Source: Bacteroidota bacterium (GTDB lineage Bacteria > Bacteroidota > Bacteroidia > B-17B0 > Aurantibacillaceae). Taken from it: a stretch of DNA of 64,000 bases. This document shows, one piece after another, positions 46,715 through 57,416 of the stretch (the stretch's first letter is position 1; the number at the start of each line of letters is the position of its first letter). The stretch is taken from positions 62,001-126,000 of the forward strand of contig JADJFB010000002.1 of assembly GCA_016708845.1 (NCBI GenBank). The letters are read 5' to 3'. Under the pieces are notes generated by a model. The model worked only from the letters and a program-made list of their open reading frames with translations. It was not told the DNA's origin and made no database searches. The position numbers and the translations under genes were made by a program.

Positions 46715-48300
46715 ATGAAAATAACTATCCTAGCTTCTCTATTTTTTGCATTAACTAATAATGCACAAACAAAGCGACCAGATAATTGGTTTTAATTTAG
46801 ATGCTACCAAAGACAATGTTAATGGTGTAAGTACAGAGAAAACATACGAAGAGCTATTGAAAGGCAAAAATCAACTACTATTATTGTTGGAGTTTTGGAT
46901 AGCGGTGTTGATTATAAGCATGAAGATTTAAAAGATATCATGTGGACCAATCCAGTGAAATTGCTGGTAATGGTATTGATGATGATAAGAATGGTTATAT
47001 TGATGATATCCATGGATGGAACTTTATGGGTAACAAAGATGGAACCAATGTTGCTAAAGATAATTTAGAGTTAACACGTGTTTACAAAGATTTAAAAGCT
47101 AAATACGACGGAAAAAGTATCGCTGATTGCAAAACAAAAGCCGATAAAAAAGAATTTAAGTTTTGGCAAATTGTTAAAGCAGATTATGATAAAGAGTTTG
47201 CTGAAGCAGAATCTCAACTTAATCAATATAAATTTATAAATAGTGCTGTTTCTGGCGTGGTTACTAAAATCAAAAAGGAAAAAGGCGTAGAAAAAGTAAC
47301 TTTAGAAGATTTAAAGGCATTTGATGCTAAAGATCAAAAAGATAAACAAGGTAAAGCGATTGCTTTAGCTCAAGGTTCAAAAGGAATGGAAGTTGAAGAA
47401 TTGTTAGAACAATTAGCTGAAGCTTTAAAATCAATGGATGGTAGCCGTTTAGATGTTAACGCTGATACACGAGCTATTGTTGGAGATAATTACAACGATA
47501 TTAATGAAAAATATTATGGTAATGGCGATTGTAAAGGTCCGGTGCTTTTCCATGGAACTCACGTAGCTGGTATTATTGCAGCTTCTCGCAAAAACGGTAT
47601 TGGAATGGATGGTGTTGCTGATAATGTTCGTATTATGAGTGTACGTTGTGTGCCTGATGGCGATGAACGTGATAAGATGTAGCTAATGCGATTCGTTATG
47701 CAGTTGACAATGGCGCGGTTTTTTAAATATGAGTTTCGGTAAAAAATATTCTCCGGTAAAAAGCAGTAGATGATGCAGTAAAATATGCAGAGAGCAAAGG
47801 TGTGTTATTAATTCATGCTGCTGGTAATGCTTCTGATGATATTGATGAAGTAATTCATTATCCTTGTAAAAAATTACAAAACGGAAAAACCCCTTCCAAT
47901 TTTATGGATGTTGGTGCATTAAGCTGGAGACCAGATGATGAAATTGCTGCTCCATTTAGTAATTATGGAAAAGAAACCGTTGATATTTTTGCACCAGGTG
48001 TAGATATTCACTCAACTGTACCAGATAACAATCAATACAAAGACGTGAAACTAGTATGGCTGCACCGTTGTTGCTGGCGTAGCAGCTGTTTAAATCATAT
48101 TTCCCTGAATTAACTCCAAAAAAACTCATTAAAATTTTAACTAAGTCTTCTATTAAAACCTACAAATCAAAAAAGGTAATTAAGCCAGTACTAAAGATGA
48201 GATGATTGAATTTGGTGAATTATCAAAAACGGGGTGGAATTGGGTAAATCTTTACGAAGCAGTGAAGATGGCTCAAGGAATGGTTAAAGTGAAAGGATAA
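46715..48300 (+). CDS. Subtilisin-like serine protease, S8 family (several frameshifts)
   Basis: Secreted protease of about 525 residues, signal MKITILASLFFALTNNAQ. The catalytic triad is visible in order: Asp in GVLDSGVDYKHEDL, His in FHGTHVAGIIAAS and Ser in GTSMAAPVVAGVAA (the last split by a frame break near 48050). Between Asp and His lies a charged insertion of about 160 residues (DNLELTRVYKDLKAKYDGKS through the EELLEQLAEALKSMDG stretch) that is predicted helical and long for the family. No sorting tail is present (ends VKMAQGMVKVKG). Breaks near 46775, 46870, 46955, 47682, 47720 and 48110 are single bases. Confidence 0.8.
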
Positions 48301-48328
48301 GGTTTTCGAATTAAAAGAATTGATAATT

Positions 48329-48360
48329 AAAAACACTGACAAATGTCGGTGTTTTTTTTA
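48329..48360 (+). terminator. Intrinsic terminator after the subtilase gene
   Basis: AAACACTGAC pairs with GTCGGTGTTT (one T-G wobble) around AAAT, followed by a T-run. Confidence 0.75.
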
Positions 48361-48410
48361 GCTAAACTTTTGCAAAAACTAGCAGTTTACATGGCATCTT
48401 TATGCCTTAA

Positions 48411-49373
48411 ATGTTACAAGGAAAACAACTCATACTTAGCAACAAACCTTTGCAAAAAGAAAACCGTGCAAGTTGGTTCTATACAATTTCTACCTTGTTC
48501 TTTTAATTGCGACTTTATTTGGAACAGTTTATAATTTTCACTGGTCACTAAAAAATAGCTAGTAGCATTTTGGCAGGTTTAGTTATTGTTCGACTATTTG
48601 TAATTTACCATGATCATCAGCATAAAGCAATTTTAGATAAATCGCCCTTAGCAACTTTTATTTTTACACTTTTTGGTTTTTATGTATTAGCGCCTACAGT
48701 GTATTTGGAGTGCAAGCCACGATTACCATCACAAAAAATAATTGCAAGTTATTTAGCGCTAGCATTGGCTCCTACCCTATTTATACCAAACATAAATTTG
48801 ATAACTTAAGTGCTGGCGAAAAACGTCATTACTTATTTATTCGTCATCCATTGACTATTTTATTTGGCTACATTTTTACATTCATGTATGGCATGTGCAT
48901 TAAATCAATGATAAACCGCTTTAGCAAAAACATGGATTCGTTAGTGGGATTAATACTTCATATATCTTATCAAGTAACAGTGTTTTATTTTTAGGTTGGC
49001 AAACTTGGATTTTAATGTGCGCTATTCCTCATTTCATTTCAGGTGCCATGGGCAGTTATTTGTTTTATGCACAACACAATTTTCCAACTGTAACGTTTGT
49101 GGGTAACGAAGAATGGACTTATGAAGGAGCTGCTTTAGATTCATCAAGCTTTATGAAGTTAAATCCTTTAATGCATTGGTTTACAGCAAATATAGGTTAT
49201 CACCATATTCATCACATGAATTCACGAATCCCGTTTATCGCTTACCCGAAGTTTGGGACGCTGTACCAGAAATGCGCACGGCAAAAACAACCTCCTTAAA
49301 AATAAAAGATATTTGGGCGTGTTTGAAGTTAAAAGGGTGGGACTTTGACAATAAAAAAATGGTTGGAGTTTAG
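48411..49373 (+). CDS. Membrane fatty acid desaturase (several frameshifts)
   Basis: Di-iron membrane desaturase of about 320 residues. Three histidine boxes can be read: HDHQH near 48610, HDYHH near 48720 (restored by one base: WSASHDYHHKNNCK) and HHIHH near 49200 (GYHHIHHMNSRIPFYRLPEV). These with four hydrophobic segments and a late QHNFPT fit the acyl-lipid desaturase family. It starts at ATG 48411. Breaks occur near 48480, 48550, 48700, 48800, 48970 and 49230. It would introduce double bonds into membrane lipids; regiospecificity unknown. Confidence 0.8.
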
Positions 49374-49426
49374 ACTTCAATTATGCTTATTCTGAGAGAA
49401 GCCGAAAGCATCAGTCTGATAGTAAA

Positions 49427-50149
49427 TTAATGTTTTGCTAAAGGTTTATTAAACTCGTCTTTAGTCAACAATAGATCATTGATTAATTTCAATACAAAGT
49501 TCAATTGTTCTTCTTTACTAATATCTGTATTATCTAAAATAATGGCATCTTCAGCCTGTATTAAAGGATTTTCTTTACGAGTAGTATCGTCGTGATCACG
49601 TTTTTCTAGATTACGTTTCACATCTTCAAACGTATGATGCTCTCCTTTACTACTTAATTCATCTAAACGACGTTGTGTTCGCACATCATTATCCGCTGTC
49701 ATAAACAACTTTAGTTCAGCATCAGGAAACACATGAGAACCAATATCTCTGCCATCCATAATCACTCCTTTATTTTTTCCCATCTCACGCTGCAAAATCA
49801 CCATTTTTTCGCGCACCTGTTTAATAGAACTAATGGCACTTACATTATTAGCAACTTCCATTGTTCGGATTTCACGCTCCACATGTTCGCCATTTAAAAA
49901 CACTTCGGATGTTTTGGTAACTGTATTATAAACAAATGAAACATGAATATCATTTAAACAATCTAATATTTTCGGAAGATTAACAACTGAATCTTCAATT
50001 ACATCATTTCTTAAACAGTAAATAGTTACTGCTCTATACATCGCACCAGTATCAATATAATTATAGTTTAACTTTTGAGCTAATTGCTTAGCTAATGTGC
50101 TTTTACCGCACGAAGAATAACCATCTATTGCAACTGTAATCTTTGACAT
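49427..50149 (-). CDS. cmk: Cytidylate kinase
   Basis: Phosphorylates CMP and dCMP. The 240-residue protein has the P-loop GYSSCGKSTLA at residues 10-20, then YIDTGAMYRAVT and GVIMDGRDIGSHVFPDAELK, the family CMP-binding and DGRDIGT-like motifs. It is the only gene between 40.7 and 55.2 kb with a wholly intact long frame. It lies on the minus strand beside sua5 (upstream), which may share its transcript. Confidence 0.93.
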   Translation of the reverse strand: MSKITVAIDGYSSCGKSTLAKQLAQKLNYNYIDTGAMYRAVTIYCLRNDVIEDSVVNLPKILDCLNDIHVSFVYNTVTKTSEVFLNGEHVEREIRTMEVANNVSAISSIKQVREKMVILQREMGKNKGVIMDGRDIGSHVFPDAELKLFMTADNDVRTQRRLDELSSKGEHHTFEDVKRNLEKRDHDDTTRKENPLIQAEDAIILDNTDISKEEQLNFVLKLINDLLLTKDEFNKPLAKH

Positions 50150-50214
50150 AACATGGTAAAGGTAAGGAATATTTAAAGATTATGAAGTACTGCTATTTGA
50201 AAGTTTTACACCTA

Positions 50215-51174
50215 TTAAATTATAAAGCCAGCCCTTCTCAATCTATCGTTAATTGCTAAACCCAATCCAGTTTCGGGCAATAATTCAGAAATAATAACAT
50301 CCACATCTGCTTCATCCAATTCTCTTAAAAAAGAAAATAAATTAGCAGAGGCTTCTTGATAGTTTTTGGTTGAAGATAAATTCTTATAAGAATGGATTCA
50401 TTGAGTTTTATATCATTTCTAAAAACAATAGCCCCAATTTTTTATCAGAATATTGCTTTTGTAATTCATTTAAATTGCCAATATATACAGGCTTTTTGGC
50501 GCATAATGACTTTTTAATTGTCCCAGTGCTTTTGGATTACTTGATTGATTTAATTGCACAGATACTTTTCCTACACTGTTTCAATTTCATCAACAGATAA
50601 ACCGCCCAAACGATAAATAATAATTTCTCCATTTTCCTCTCCAACAATCGTGGATTCTAAACCAACCTCGCAAGAACCGCCATCTAAGATATAAGGAATT
50701 TTGGTGCCTAATTGTTTTTCAACATGCATTGCCGTTGTAGGACTAATATATCCAAAGGGATTGGCGCTTGGAGCCGCTAGTGGAAAATTTAATTGCGATA
50801 ATAAATCTAAAGTTAAAGGATGGTTGGGAACTCTCACACCTACTCTATCTAAACCAGATGTTACCAAACTAGGAATGATCTCTTTTTAGAAGTAATAAAG
50901 TTAATGGTCCTGGCCAAAATGCTTCAGCTAACTTCAATAAAGCAGGATGAATATTGGTTACAAACTTATAGACTTCATGTAATGAATGCGTGTGAACAAT
51001 TAATGGATCAAAAGTGGGACGTTCTTTGGCTTCAAAAATCTTTGCGACGGCAATTGGATTTAAAGCATTGGCAGCCAAACCATAAACCGTCTCAGTGGGA
51101 ATGGCAACTAACTCTTCTTTCTCAAGATAATTCTTCGCGTTTAATATGTTTTCCCTATTTCCGCCACGAGGCAA
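50215..51174 (-). CDS. L-threonylcarbamoyladenylate synthase, Sua5 type (frameshifted)
   Basis: Makes the threonylcarbamoyl-AMP intermediate for the t6A modification of ANN-decoding tRNAs. The YrdC domain shows LVAIPTETVYGLAANAL and AFWPGPLTLLLL, then GVRVPNHPLTLDLLSQLNFPLAAPSAN and GLESTIVG. After another break near 50578, a C-terminal Sua5 domain follows (LGQLKSHYAPKKPVYIGN, ending LGLAINDRLRRAGFII), so this is the long Sua5 form and not TsaC. The start is uncertain: 51174 opens with PRGGNRENILNAKNYL. Breaks near 50880, 50575 and 50390 are single bases. Confidence 0.82.
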
Positions 51175-51211
51175 ATATAAGCGTTTGCTCTAACATATAT
51201 AGTGAGTTTTT

Positions 51212-51343
51212 AACCACATAGGCACATAGTTTATTTAGGAATAGAAGGTTAGCAAAGAAGCTACTTTACATATAGCTTCTATGTTAAAAACTTGTTTTCT
51301 ATCAACTCCTCTTACTCCTATTTTTCTATGTCTCTATGTGGTT
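51212..51343. repeat. Palindromic intergenic element with internal hairpin
   Basis: The left arm AACCACATAGGCACATAG (51212-51229) and right arm CTATGTCTCTATGTGGTT (51326-51343) pair with two mismatches. A perfect inner hairpin AGAAGCTA/TAGCTTCT lies at 51256-51280. The remainder of the 51175-51407 gap shows no gene. Layout is that of a small non-autonomous dispersed element. Confidence 0.7.
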
Positions 51344-51407
51344 TTGTTCTAAATAAAAGGTTATTTTTCGTATTTTTATAGCCTTTATAATTATAGCTCA
51401 AAACACA

Positions 51408-53818
51408 ATGAAAATTTCCTATAACTGGTTAAAACCTTAATTGATATTGATTTAACGCCTGAACAAGTTGACGAATACCTAACCTCTTCTGGATTAGAAG
51501 TAGAAGGCATTGAATCTTTTGAAAGTGTGAAAGGTGGTTTAAAAGGTATTGTTATTGGCGAAGTGATGGAAAAAGAAAAACATCCTGATGCCGATAAATT
51601 AAGCATTACCAAAGTTAATGTTGGTGGCCCAGAATTATTAAATATTGTTTGTGGCGCTCCAAACGTAGCTGCCGGACAAAAAGTATTAGTAGCCATGATT
51701 GGCGCTAAATTATATCCAACCACTGGCGAGCCATTTGAAATTAAAAAGTCTAAAATACGTGGTGCTGCCAGCGAAGGAATGATTTGCGCCGAAGATGAAA
51801 TTGGATTAGGAACTAGCCACGATGGAATTTTAATTTTACCAAACGATGCGGTTGTTGGGACTCCCGCAGCAGATTTTTTTAAATTAGAAAATGATTCGAT
51901 TTTAGAAATTGGATTGACTCCTAACCGTGCTGATGCTGCTTCGCATTATGGTGTGGCAAGAGATTTAGCGGCTATTTTAAATTGTAAATCAAACAGCAAC
52001 TCTCATCAAGCACACTTACATAATATTTTTGAATTACCAGAAGCTAGCAATATCAATAAAGTTGAAATTAAAGTTGAAAACACAGAAGCTTGTAAACGCT
52101 ACAGCGGCCTAGTAATTTCGGGTATTACGGTTAAACCATCGCCTGATTGGTTAAAAAATTATTTGTTGGCAATTGGCTTACGTCCCATCAATAATATTGT
52201 GGATATTACCAATTTTGTGTTACATGATTTAGGACAACCATTGCATGCGTTTGATTTAGATAAAATTAAAGGCAATAAAATTGTGGTGAAAACTGGTTTA
52301 GGAAACACAAAATTTAAAACCTTAGACGGCACAGAGCGCACTTTACAAGATAACGATTTGATGATTTGTAATGAATCAGAACCCAATGCATGGCTGGTGT
52401 TTTTGGAGGTTTAGATAGTGGAGTAAGCGAAACAACAGCATCTATCTTTTTAGAAGCTGCTTATTTCAATCCTGCTTTTGTTCGTAAAACTAGCAAACAA
52501 CATGGTTTAAAAACAGACAGTAGTTTCCGTTTTGAGAGAGGTACCGATCCAGAAATGACGATTATAGCTTTAAAACGTGCAGCGGCTTTAATTTTTGAAT
52601 GTGCTAGTGGTGTTTTAAGTATGGATATTGTAGATCACTATCCTGAAAAATTAGAACCTTTTCAAGTAGCGTTTTCATATTCAAATTGCCAAGCATTAAT
52701 TGGAAAAGAAATAGACAGAGCTACTATTAGACATATTATTACGTCATTAGGAATTTCAGTTATTACGGAAGGTAATGACGGTTTATTATTATCAGTACCT
52801 CAATACAAAACGGATGACTCACGAAGCGGAGTGATTGAAGAAGTGATGCGTATTTATGGCTACAACAATGTTGAAGAAAGTACTCAAATAAAATTCACAG
52901 CTAACTTTGCCGATAGAGAAAAAGCAACGGCAACTGAAAACACCACTGCCAACTTATTAATTGGTTTTGGTTATAATGAAATGATGGGATTATCTTTAAC
53001 TAAAGAATCTTATTACACAGAAGGAACGCCTTTAGTGAAAATTTTAAACCCTTTAATGCTGATTTAAATGTGATGAGAAATACTATGTTATTTGGTGGTT
53101 TAGAATCATTAGCCTATAATATCAATCGTAAGCAAGCTGATTTAAAATTATTTGAATTCGGGAAAACTTATGAGAAAGTGGATTCTGATTTTAAATATGC
53201 CGAAACAAAACATTTAACCTTGTTTGTTACTGGAAGAAAATATGCTGAGAATCCTTATGGAGAAAACAATAAAGTAGATTTTGCTTATATCAAATCTTGC
53301 ATAGAATCTATTTTAAATAAACTCTCTATCAAATTTAAAATAAGTGAGGTTAAGCGACTCTAACTTTAGTTATGGTTTATCTTACGATCAAAAAAACAAA
53401 CACTTAGTAAGCTTTGGTTTAATTGATAAAACAATCTGTAAAAAGATGGATGTGAACACGGATGTGTTTTACGCTGATTTTAATTGGGATAATGTATTAG
53501 CCTTAGTTGGTAAAACAAAATTAGAGTTTACGGAAATCCCTAAATTCCCAGCAGTTCGTAGGGATTTAGCATTATTGTTAGACAAAAAATCACTTACAAA
53601 GAGCTAGAAGAATTAGCCTATAATGCAGAACGTAAACTATTAAAGTCGGTTAATTTATTCGACATCTACGAAGGCGATAAATTAGAGGCTGGTAAAAAAT
53701 CGTATGCGGTGAGTTTTATGTTGCAAGATGAAGAAGCAACTTTAAACGATAAGCAAATAGATAATGTGATGCAAAAGTAATTAAACTTATACCGAAAATT
53801 AGAGCAGTTTTACGCTAA
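51408..53818 (+). CDS. pheT: Phenylalanyl-tRNA synthetase beta subunit (several frameshifts)
   Basis: Large subunit of PheRS, about 800 residues. It starts MKISYNWLKTLIDIDLTPEQ, then the tRNA-binding EMAP-like domain (GIVIGEVMEKEKHPDADKLS), B3/B4 editing region (GLTPNRADAASHYGVARDLA), B5 (IINNIVDITNFVLHDLGQPLHAFD-like segment), and the anticodon-binding FDX-ACB domain near the end (FPAVRRDLALLLD, NLFDIYEGDKL). The normal closing GAVLR can be read just before TAA 53816. Single-base breaks near 51438, 52390, 53060, 53350, 53597 and 53785. An essential gene with all domains kept argues for sequence error. Confidence 0.9.
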
Positions 53819-53895
53819 AATTAGCCACTTATCGGCAAAACCAAACCACTTACCAATTTGTTGTATTAGTTGAGTTTTATTCACTAAATTAGATT

Positions 53896-54630
53896 ATGCT
53901 AAAAAAATCTTTCATTTTCATTTGCTTGTCGTTAATGCTATTATTGACAAATTCCGCTTTTTCTCAAGCAACAAAAACGGCTAAAACAAATAGCGTTACA
54001 CCTTCAAAAAAATACAAAGAGCCAGTTTATACTCGTTGGAGCTTAAAAGCTGGCGCTAATTTAAGTGTAATTTACCTTGCAAGAAATATAAAAGAAAAGA
54101 ACAATGAACCTGGTTTTTGTGCTGGTTTAACTTACGAAGCAACCGATTTTGTAAGAATATCTACTTTATATTCACGTTTTCAGCCAACCAATATTAAACC
54201 CACTTGGTTAGATGTGAGAGCCAGTTCCTACGAAATAAATTTAGAGGTAATGGCAAAATTTCCAAACAAAAAAACTTTACTCTATCCATTTGTAGGTTTT
54301 AGCTACAATACTTATAGAGGATTTTTTACTGGAGAATCAGACTATTTGGGTTTAAGAGAATATTACAGAGTAAATTCAGTAGTTCAAAATAATTGGTTAG
54401 GTATAAATTTAGGTACTGGCTTAGAACATAATTTTGGGAATCCTAGGTGTTTTTCTCTTTGACTACAGAATGCGTGTTGGAAGAGAAGAAGAAGCGATTA
54501 ATATTATGGATGTTTGTTACACTGCCGGACTAAAAGTAACTTTCCTTACGGAAAACTAGCTAAAAAATCGCCAATCCAAATGATAGATTTCATTGGTTCT
54601 AAAAGAAAGATTTTATTTATTCTTCTTTAA
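53896..54630 (+). CDS. Outer-membrane beta-barrel protein (frameshifted)
   Basis: Signal MLKKSFIFICLSLMLLLTNSAFSQ, a short Thr/Lys linker, then alternating strands of a small barrel (RWSLKAGANLSVIYLARN, FCAGLTYEATDFVRISTLYS, LLYPFVGFSYNTYRGFF, GLEHNFG). Breaks near 54443 and 54540 are repaired by one base each, giving LGVFLDYRMRVG and AGLKVTFPYGKLAKKS. The true stop may be earlier than 54630. About 230 residues, resembling the outer membrane protein beta-barrel (OMP_b-brl) class. Function unknown. Convergent with the following TPR lipoprotein, overlapping slightly. Confidence 0.55.
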
Positions 54631-55182
54631 AAACTCTTGAATCAATTGCTCGTCGGTTTTGCCGAAATTTTTAATAGCCGCTTTAGCATCTTCTGCAAAA
54701 GCACTTTTAGGATATTCTCTAATCACTTAAGGTAGTATTTTGCAGCTTCTTCTTCATTGTTTAATTTAGTAGCATCATCATACAATTGAGCTAACAAAAA
54801 TATAGCTGCGCCTCTATTTTTAAAATCCGGAAACTCATCAATACATTTTGTAAAAAAGGCTTGAGCTTGTGAAAATTTATTTAAAGTTTGTGCTACTTGT
54901 CCTGCTTTAATAAAAACGGGTGCCAGGGTATCTTCCTTGCAAATATTAGCGAAATTATAAAAAGCTATGATGGCTTTCTCGGCATCATTACCGTTAACCG
55001 TTGTTGCTCTTAACAACACATCATCGGCAGCTTTAGCTTCTTTAAATAATGTTTGGCAATCATTTGATGGAACTATGACTGAATCTTTTTTTACAACTGG
55101 TTTGTTTTTCTGCTGGAGTATTACTTCCACAAGATGCAAACAACACTATTCCTGAAATTAAAAATCCAATTTTATATAACAT
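54613..55182 (-). CDS. TPR lipoprotein (two frameshifts)
   Basis: Starts MLYKIGFLISGIVLFASCGS, a lipoprotein signal. After a break near 55115 come two or three TPR-like helical hairpins (AEKAIIAFYNFANICKED, LNKFSQAQAFFTKCIDEFPD, AAIFLLAQLYDDATKLNNEE), then a break near 54728 leading to REYPKSAFAEDAKAAIKNFG and a closing LIQEFLKKNK. About 185 residues. It probably scaffolds other envelope proteins. It begins two bases before the stop of def, on the same strand, so the two form a short operon. Confidence 0.6.
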
Positions 55183-55184
55183 GA

Positions 55185-55784
55185 TTATTTTTTAGGTTGA
55201 AACACTCTTGTTTTATAATCTGCTCTGAATTTCCCTTTACTAATATCGGTTAATTTACCTCCAATTAATTTACGCTTAAAAGGATTGATTTTATCCGTAA
55301 ATAAAATACCTTCAATATGATCGTATTCATGCTGAATAACACGAGCAATCACACCATCATAGGTCTCTTTATGTTTTTTAAAATTCTCGTCGTAATATTC
55401 AATAGTTAATGTTGGTTTACGCAATACGTCTTCTCTAATTTTAGGAATACTTAAACAACCTTCATTAAATTTCCACTCCTCACCTACTTCTTCTAATATT
55501 TGTGCATTGATAAATGTTTTTTTGAAACCATTCATTTGCTTCATTTCTTCTGCAGTAAATTCTGGTTCCTCATCTTCATCCACTTCTGCAAACGGAGAAG
55601 CATCTACCACAAATAAACGAATGGCTTTATTAACTTGTGGAGCAGCTAAACCTACGCCATTAGCTTCGTACATGGTTTCGTACATATCCTTAATAAACTG
55701 CCCTAAATTAGGATAGTCTTTATCAATGTCAACACATTTTTTTCTTAAAACCGGATCGCCGTAAACTACTATTGGTAATACCAT
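55185..55784 (-). CDS. def: Peptide deformylase
   Basis: Removes the N-formyl group from nascent proteins. The 199-residue protein has all three metal-site motifs: GVGLAAPQ (residues 43-50), EGCLSIP with ligand Cys110, and HEYDH (152-156) with both His ligands and catalytic Glu153. A 20-residue acidic insertion (EVDEDEEPEFTAEEMKQMNG) lies before the second motif, as in other Bacteroidota enzymes. The frame is intact, downstream partner is the TPR lipoprotein. Confidence 0.95.
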   Translation of the reverse strand: MVLPIVVYGDPVLRKKCVDIDKDYPNLGQFIKDMYETMYEANGVGLAAPQVNKAIRLFVVDASPFAEVDEDEEPEFTAEEMKQMNGFKKTFINAQILEEVGEEWKFNEGCLSIPKIREDVLRKPTLTIEYYDENFKKHKETYDGVIARVIQHEYDHIEGILFTDKINPFKRKLIGGKLTDISKGKFRADYKTRVFQPKK

Positions 55785-55828
55785 TCCTTTATCTAATTAT
55801 GAGTTTTGAGTTATAAATTATGTTTAGT

Positions 55829-57304
55829 TTAACGTGTATAGTTTGGAGCTTCTCTTGTAATTACAACATCATGTGGGTGACTTTCTTTAACGCCTGCTGC
55901 GGTAATGCGAGTAAATTTAGCATTTTGCAAAGCCTTAATATCTTTAGAACCGCAATATCCCATTCCTGCTCTTAAACCACCAATTAATTGATACATCACA
56001 TCTGCTAAATGTCCTTTGTAAGGTACACGTCCACTAATTCCTTCTGGTACTAATTTCTTAATATCATCTTCTGCATCTTGGAAGTAACGATCTTTAGAAC
56101 CTTTTTGCATTGCTTCTAACGAACCCATTCCTCGGTAAGCTTTAAACTGACGACCTTCGAAAATAATGGTCTCTCCTGGACTTTCTTCAACACCTGCAAA
56201 CATACCACCCATCATTACTGTGTGAGCACCAGCCGCAATTGCTTTAACGATATCACCCGTGTAACGAATTCCTCCATCAGCAATAATTGGTAAACGACCT
56301 TTTAATGCTGCTGCTACTTCCATAATAGCTGTTAATTGAGGGACACCAACACCTGCAATAACACGCGTTGTACAAATTGAACCTGGTCCAATACCTACTT
56401 TTACACCATCAGCACCTGCTTTCATTAAATCTAAAGCAGCATCGCCAGTAGCGATATTTCCTACAACCACTTGTAAATCTTTGTATTTCTTTTTTACTTC
56501 TTTTAATTTAATGATTACTCCTTTTGAGTGACCATGAGCTGTGTCAATAATAATAGCATCTACACCAGCTTCTACTAAAGCATCTACACGCTCCATCGTA
56601 TCAGCAGTAACGCCAACCGCAGCAGCTACACGTAATCTACCTCTATCATCTTTAGCAGCATTAGGACGTACTTTAATTTTGATAATATCTTTATAAGTAA
56701 TTAAACCAATTAAACGATTGTTTTTATCGAGGATTGGTAATTTTTCAATTTTATGATCTTGTAAAATTTCTTCGGCTTGTTTTAACGTCACACCTTGTTT
56801 TGCAGTAACCGCTTTACTAGCAGGCGTCATGACTTCTTTCACCAAACGTTTTAAGTTTTTCTCGAAACGTAAATCACGATTCGTCACAATTCCAACAAAC
56901 TTTTTATCAGCATCTACTACTGGCACACCACCAATTTTGTTTTCAGCCATAATTGCTAAAGCATCATTTATGGTAGCAGTTTGAAGTATGGTTAAAGGAT
57001 CAACAATCATCCCGCTTTCGCTACGTTTTACTTTACGCACATGCGCTGCCTGCTCGGCAATCGTCATGTTTTTATGCAGCACTCCTATTCCACCTTCCTG
57101 AGCAATTGTAATAGCCATTTGATACTCAGTAACAGTATCCATAGCTGCTGAAACAATTGGAGAATTTATACGGATGTTTTTAGTAAACTGACTAGAAATG
57201 TTTACTTCACGAGGTAAAACTTCTGAATAAGCTGGAACTAATAATACATCATCATACGTTAAACCTTCGGGAGCAAATTTGTTTGCTAAAAGTGTTGATG
57301 CCAT
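55829..57304 (-). CDS. guaB: Inosine-5'-monophosphate dehydrogenase
   Basis: Oxidises IMP to XMP in GMP synthesis. The 491-residue protein has catalytic Cys311 in GIGPGSICTTR, the mobile flap region (YRGMGSLEAM), and two CBS domains inserted at about 100-210 that serve as the nucleotide-sensing Bateman module. The frame is intact and length is standard. A -7-like TATATTTG lies on the minus strand at 57335-57342, about 30 bases before the start, so it is probably transcribed alone. Confidence 0.96.
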   Translation of the reverse strand: MASTLLANKFAPEGLTYDDVLLVPAYSEVLPREVNISSQFTKNIRINSPIVSAAMDTVTEYQMAITIAQEGGIGVLHKNMTIAEQAAHVRKVKRSESGMIVDPLTILQTATINDALAIMAENKIGGVPVVDADKKFVGIVTNRDLRFEKNLKRLVKEVMTPASKAVTAKQGVTLKQAEEILQDHKIEKLPILDKNNRLIGLITYKDIIKIKVRPNAAKDDRGRLRVAAAVGVTADTMERVDALVEAGVDAIIIDTAHGHSKGVIIKLKEVKKKYKDLQVVVGNIATGDAALDLMKAGADGVKVGIGPGSICTTRVIAGVGVPQLTAIMEVAAALKGRLPIIADGGIRYTGDIVKAIAAGAHTVMMGGMFAGVEESPGETIIFEGRQFKAYRGMGSLEAMQKGSKDRYFQDAEDDIKKLVPEGISGRVPYKGHLADVMYQLIGGLRAGMGYCGSKDIKALQNAKFTRITAAGVKESHPHDVVITREAPNYTR

Positions 57305-57416
57305 AAGAATGAATTTTCGGTGTTAAAATTCGGGCAAATATACTCAATTTTTTCTGTTAAAAAAATAGGAAATAAGTTGTAGTAATATGAGTTAACTAAA
57401 ACTTCATATAATATTG

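Noticed and set aside
40726..55182. A pseudogene island or region of gene decay
   Set aside because: Broken genes include housekeeping functions, all motifs survive, and breaks are single bases; sequence error explains it better.
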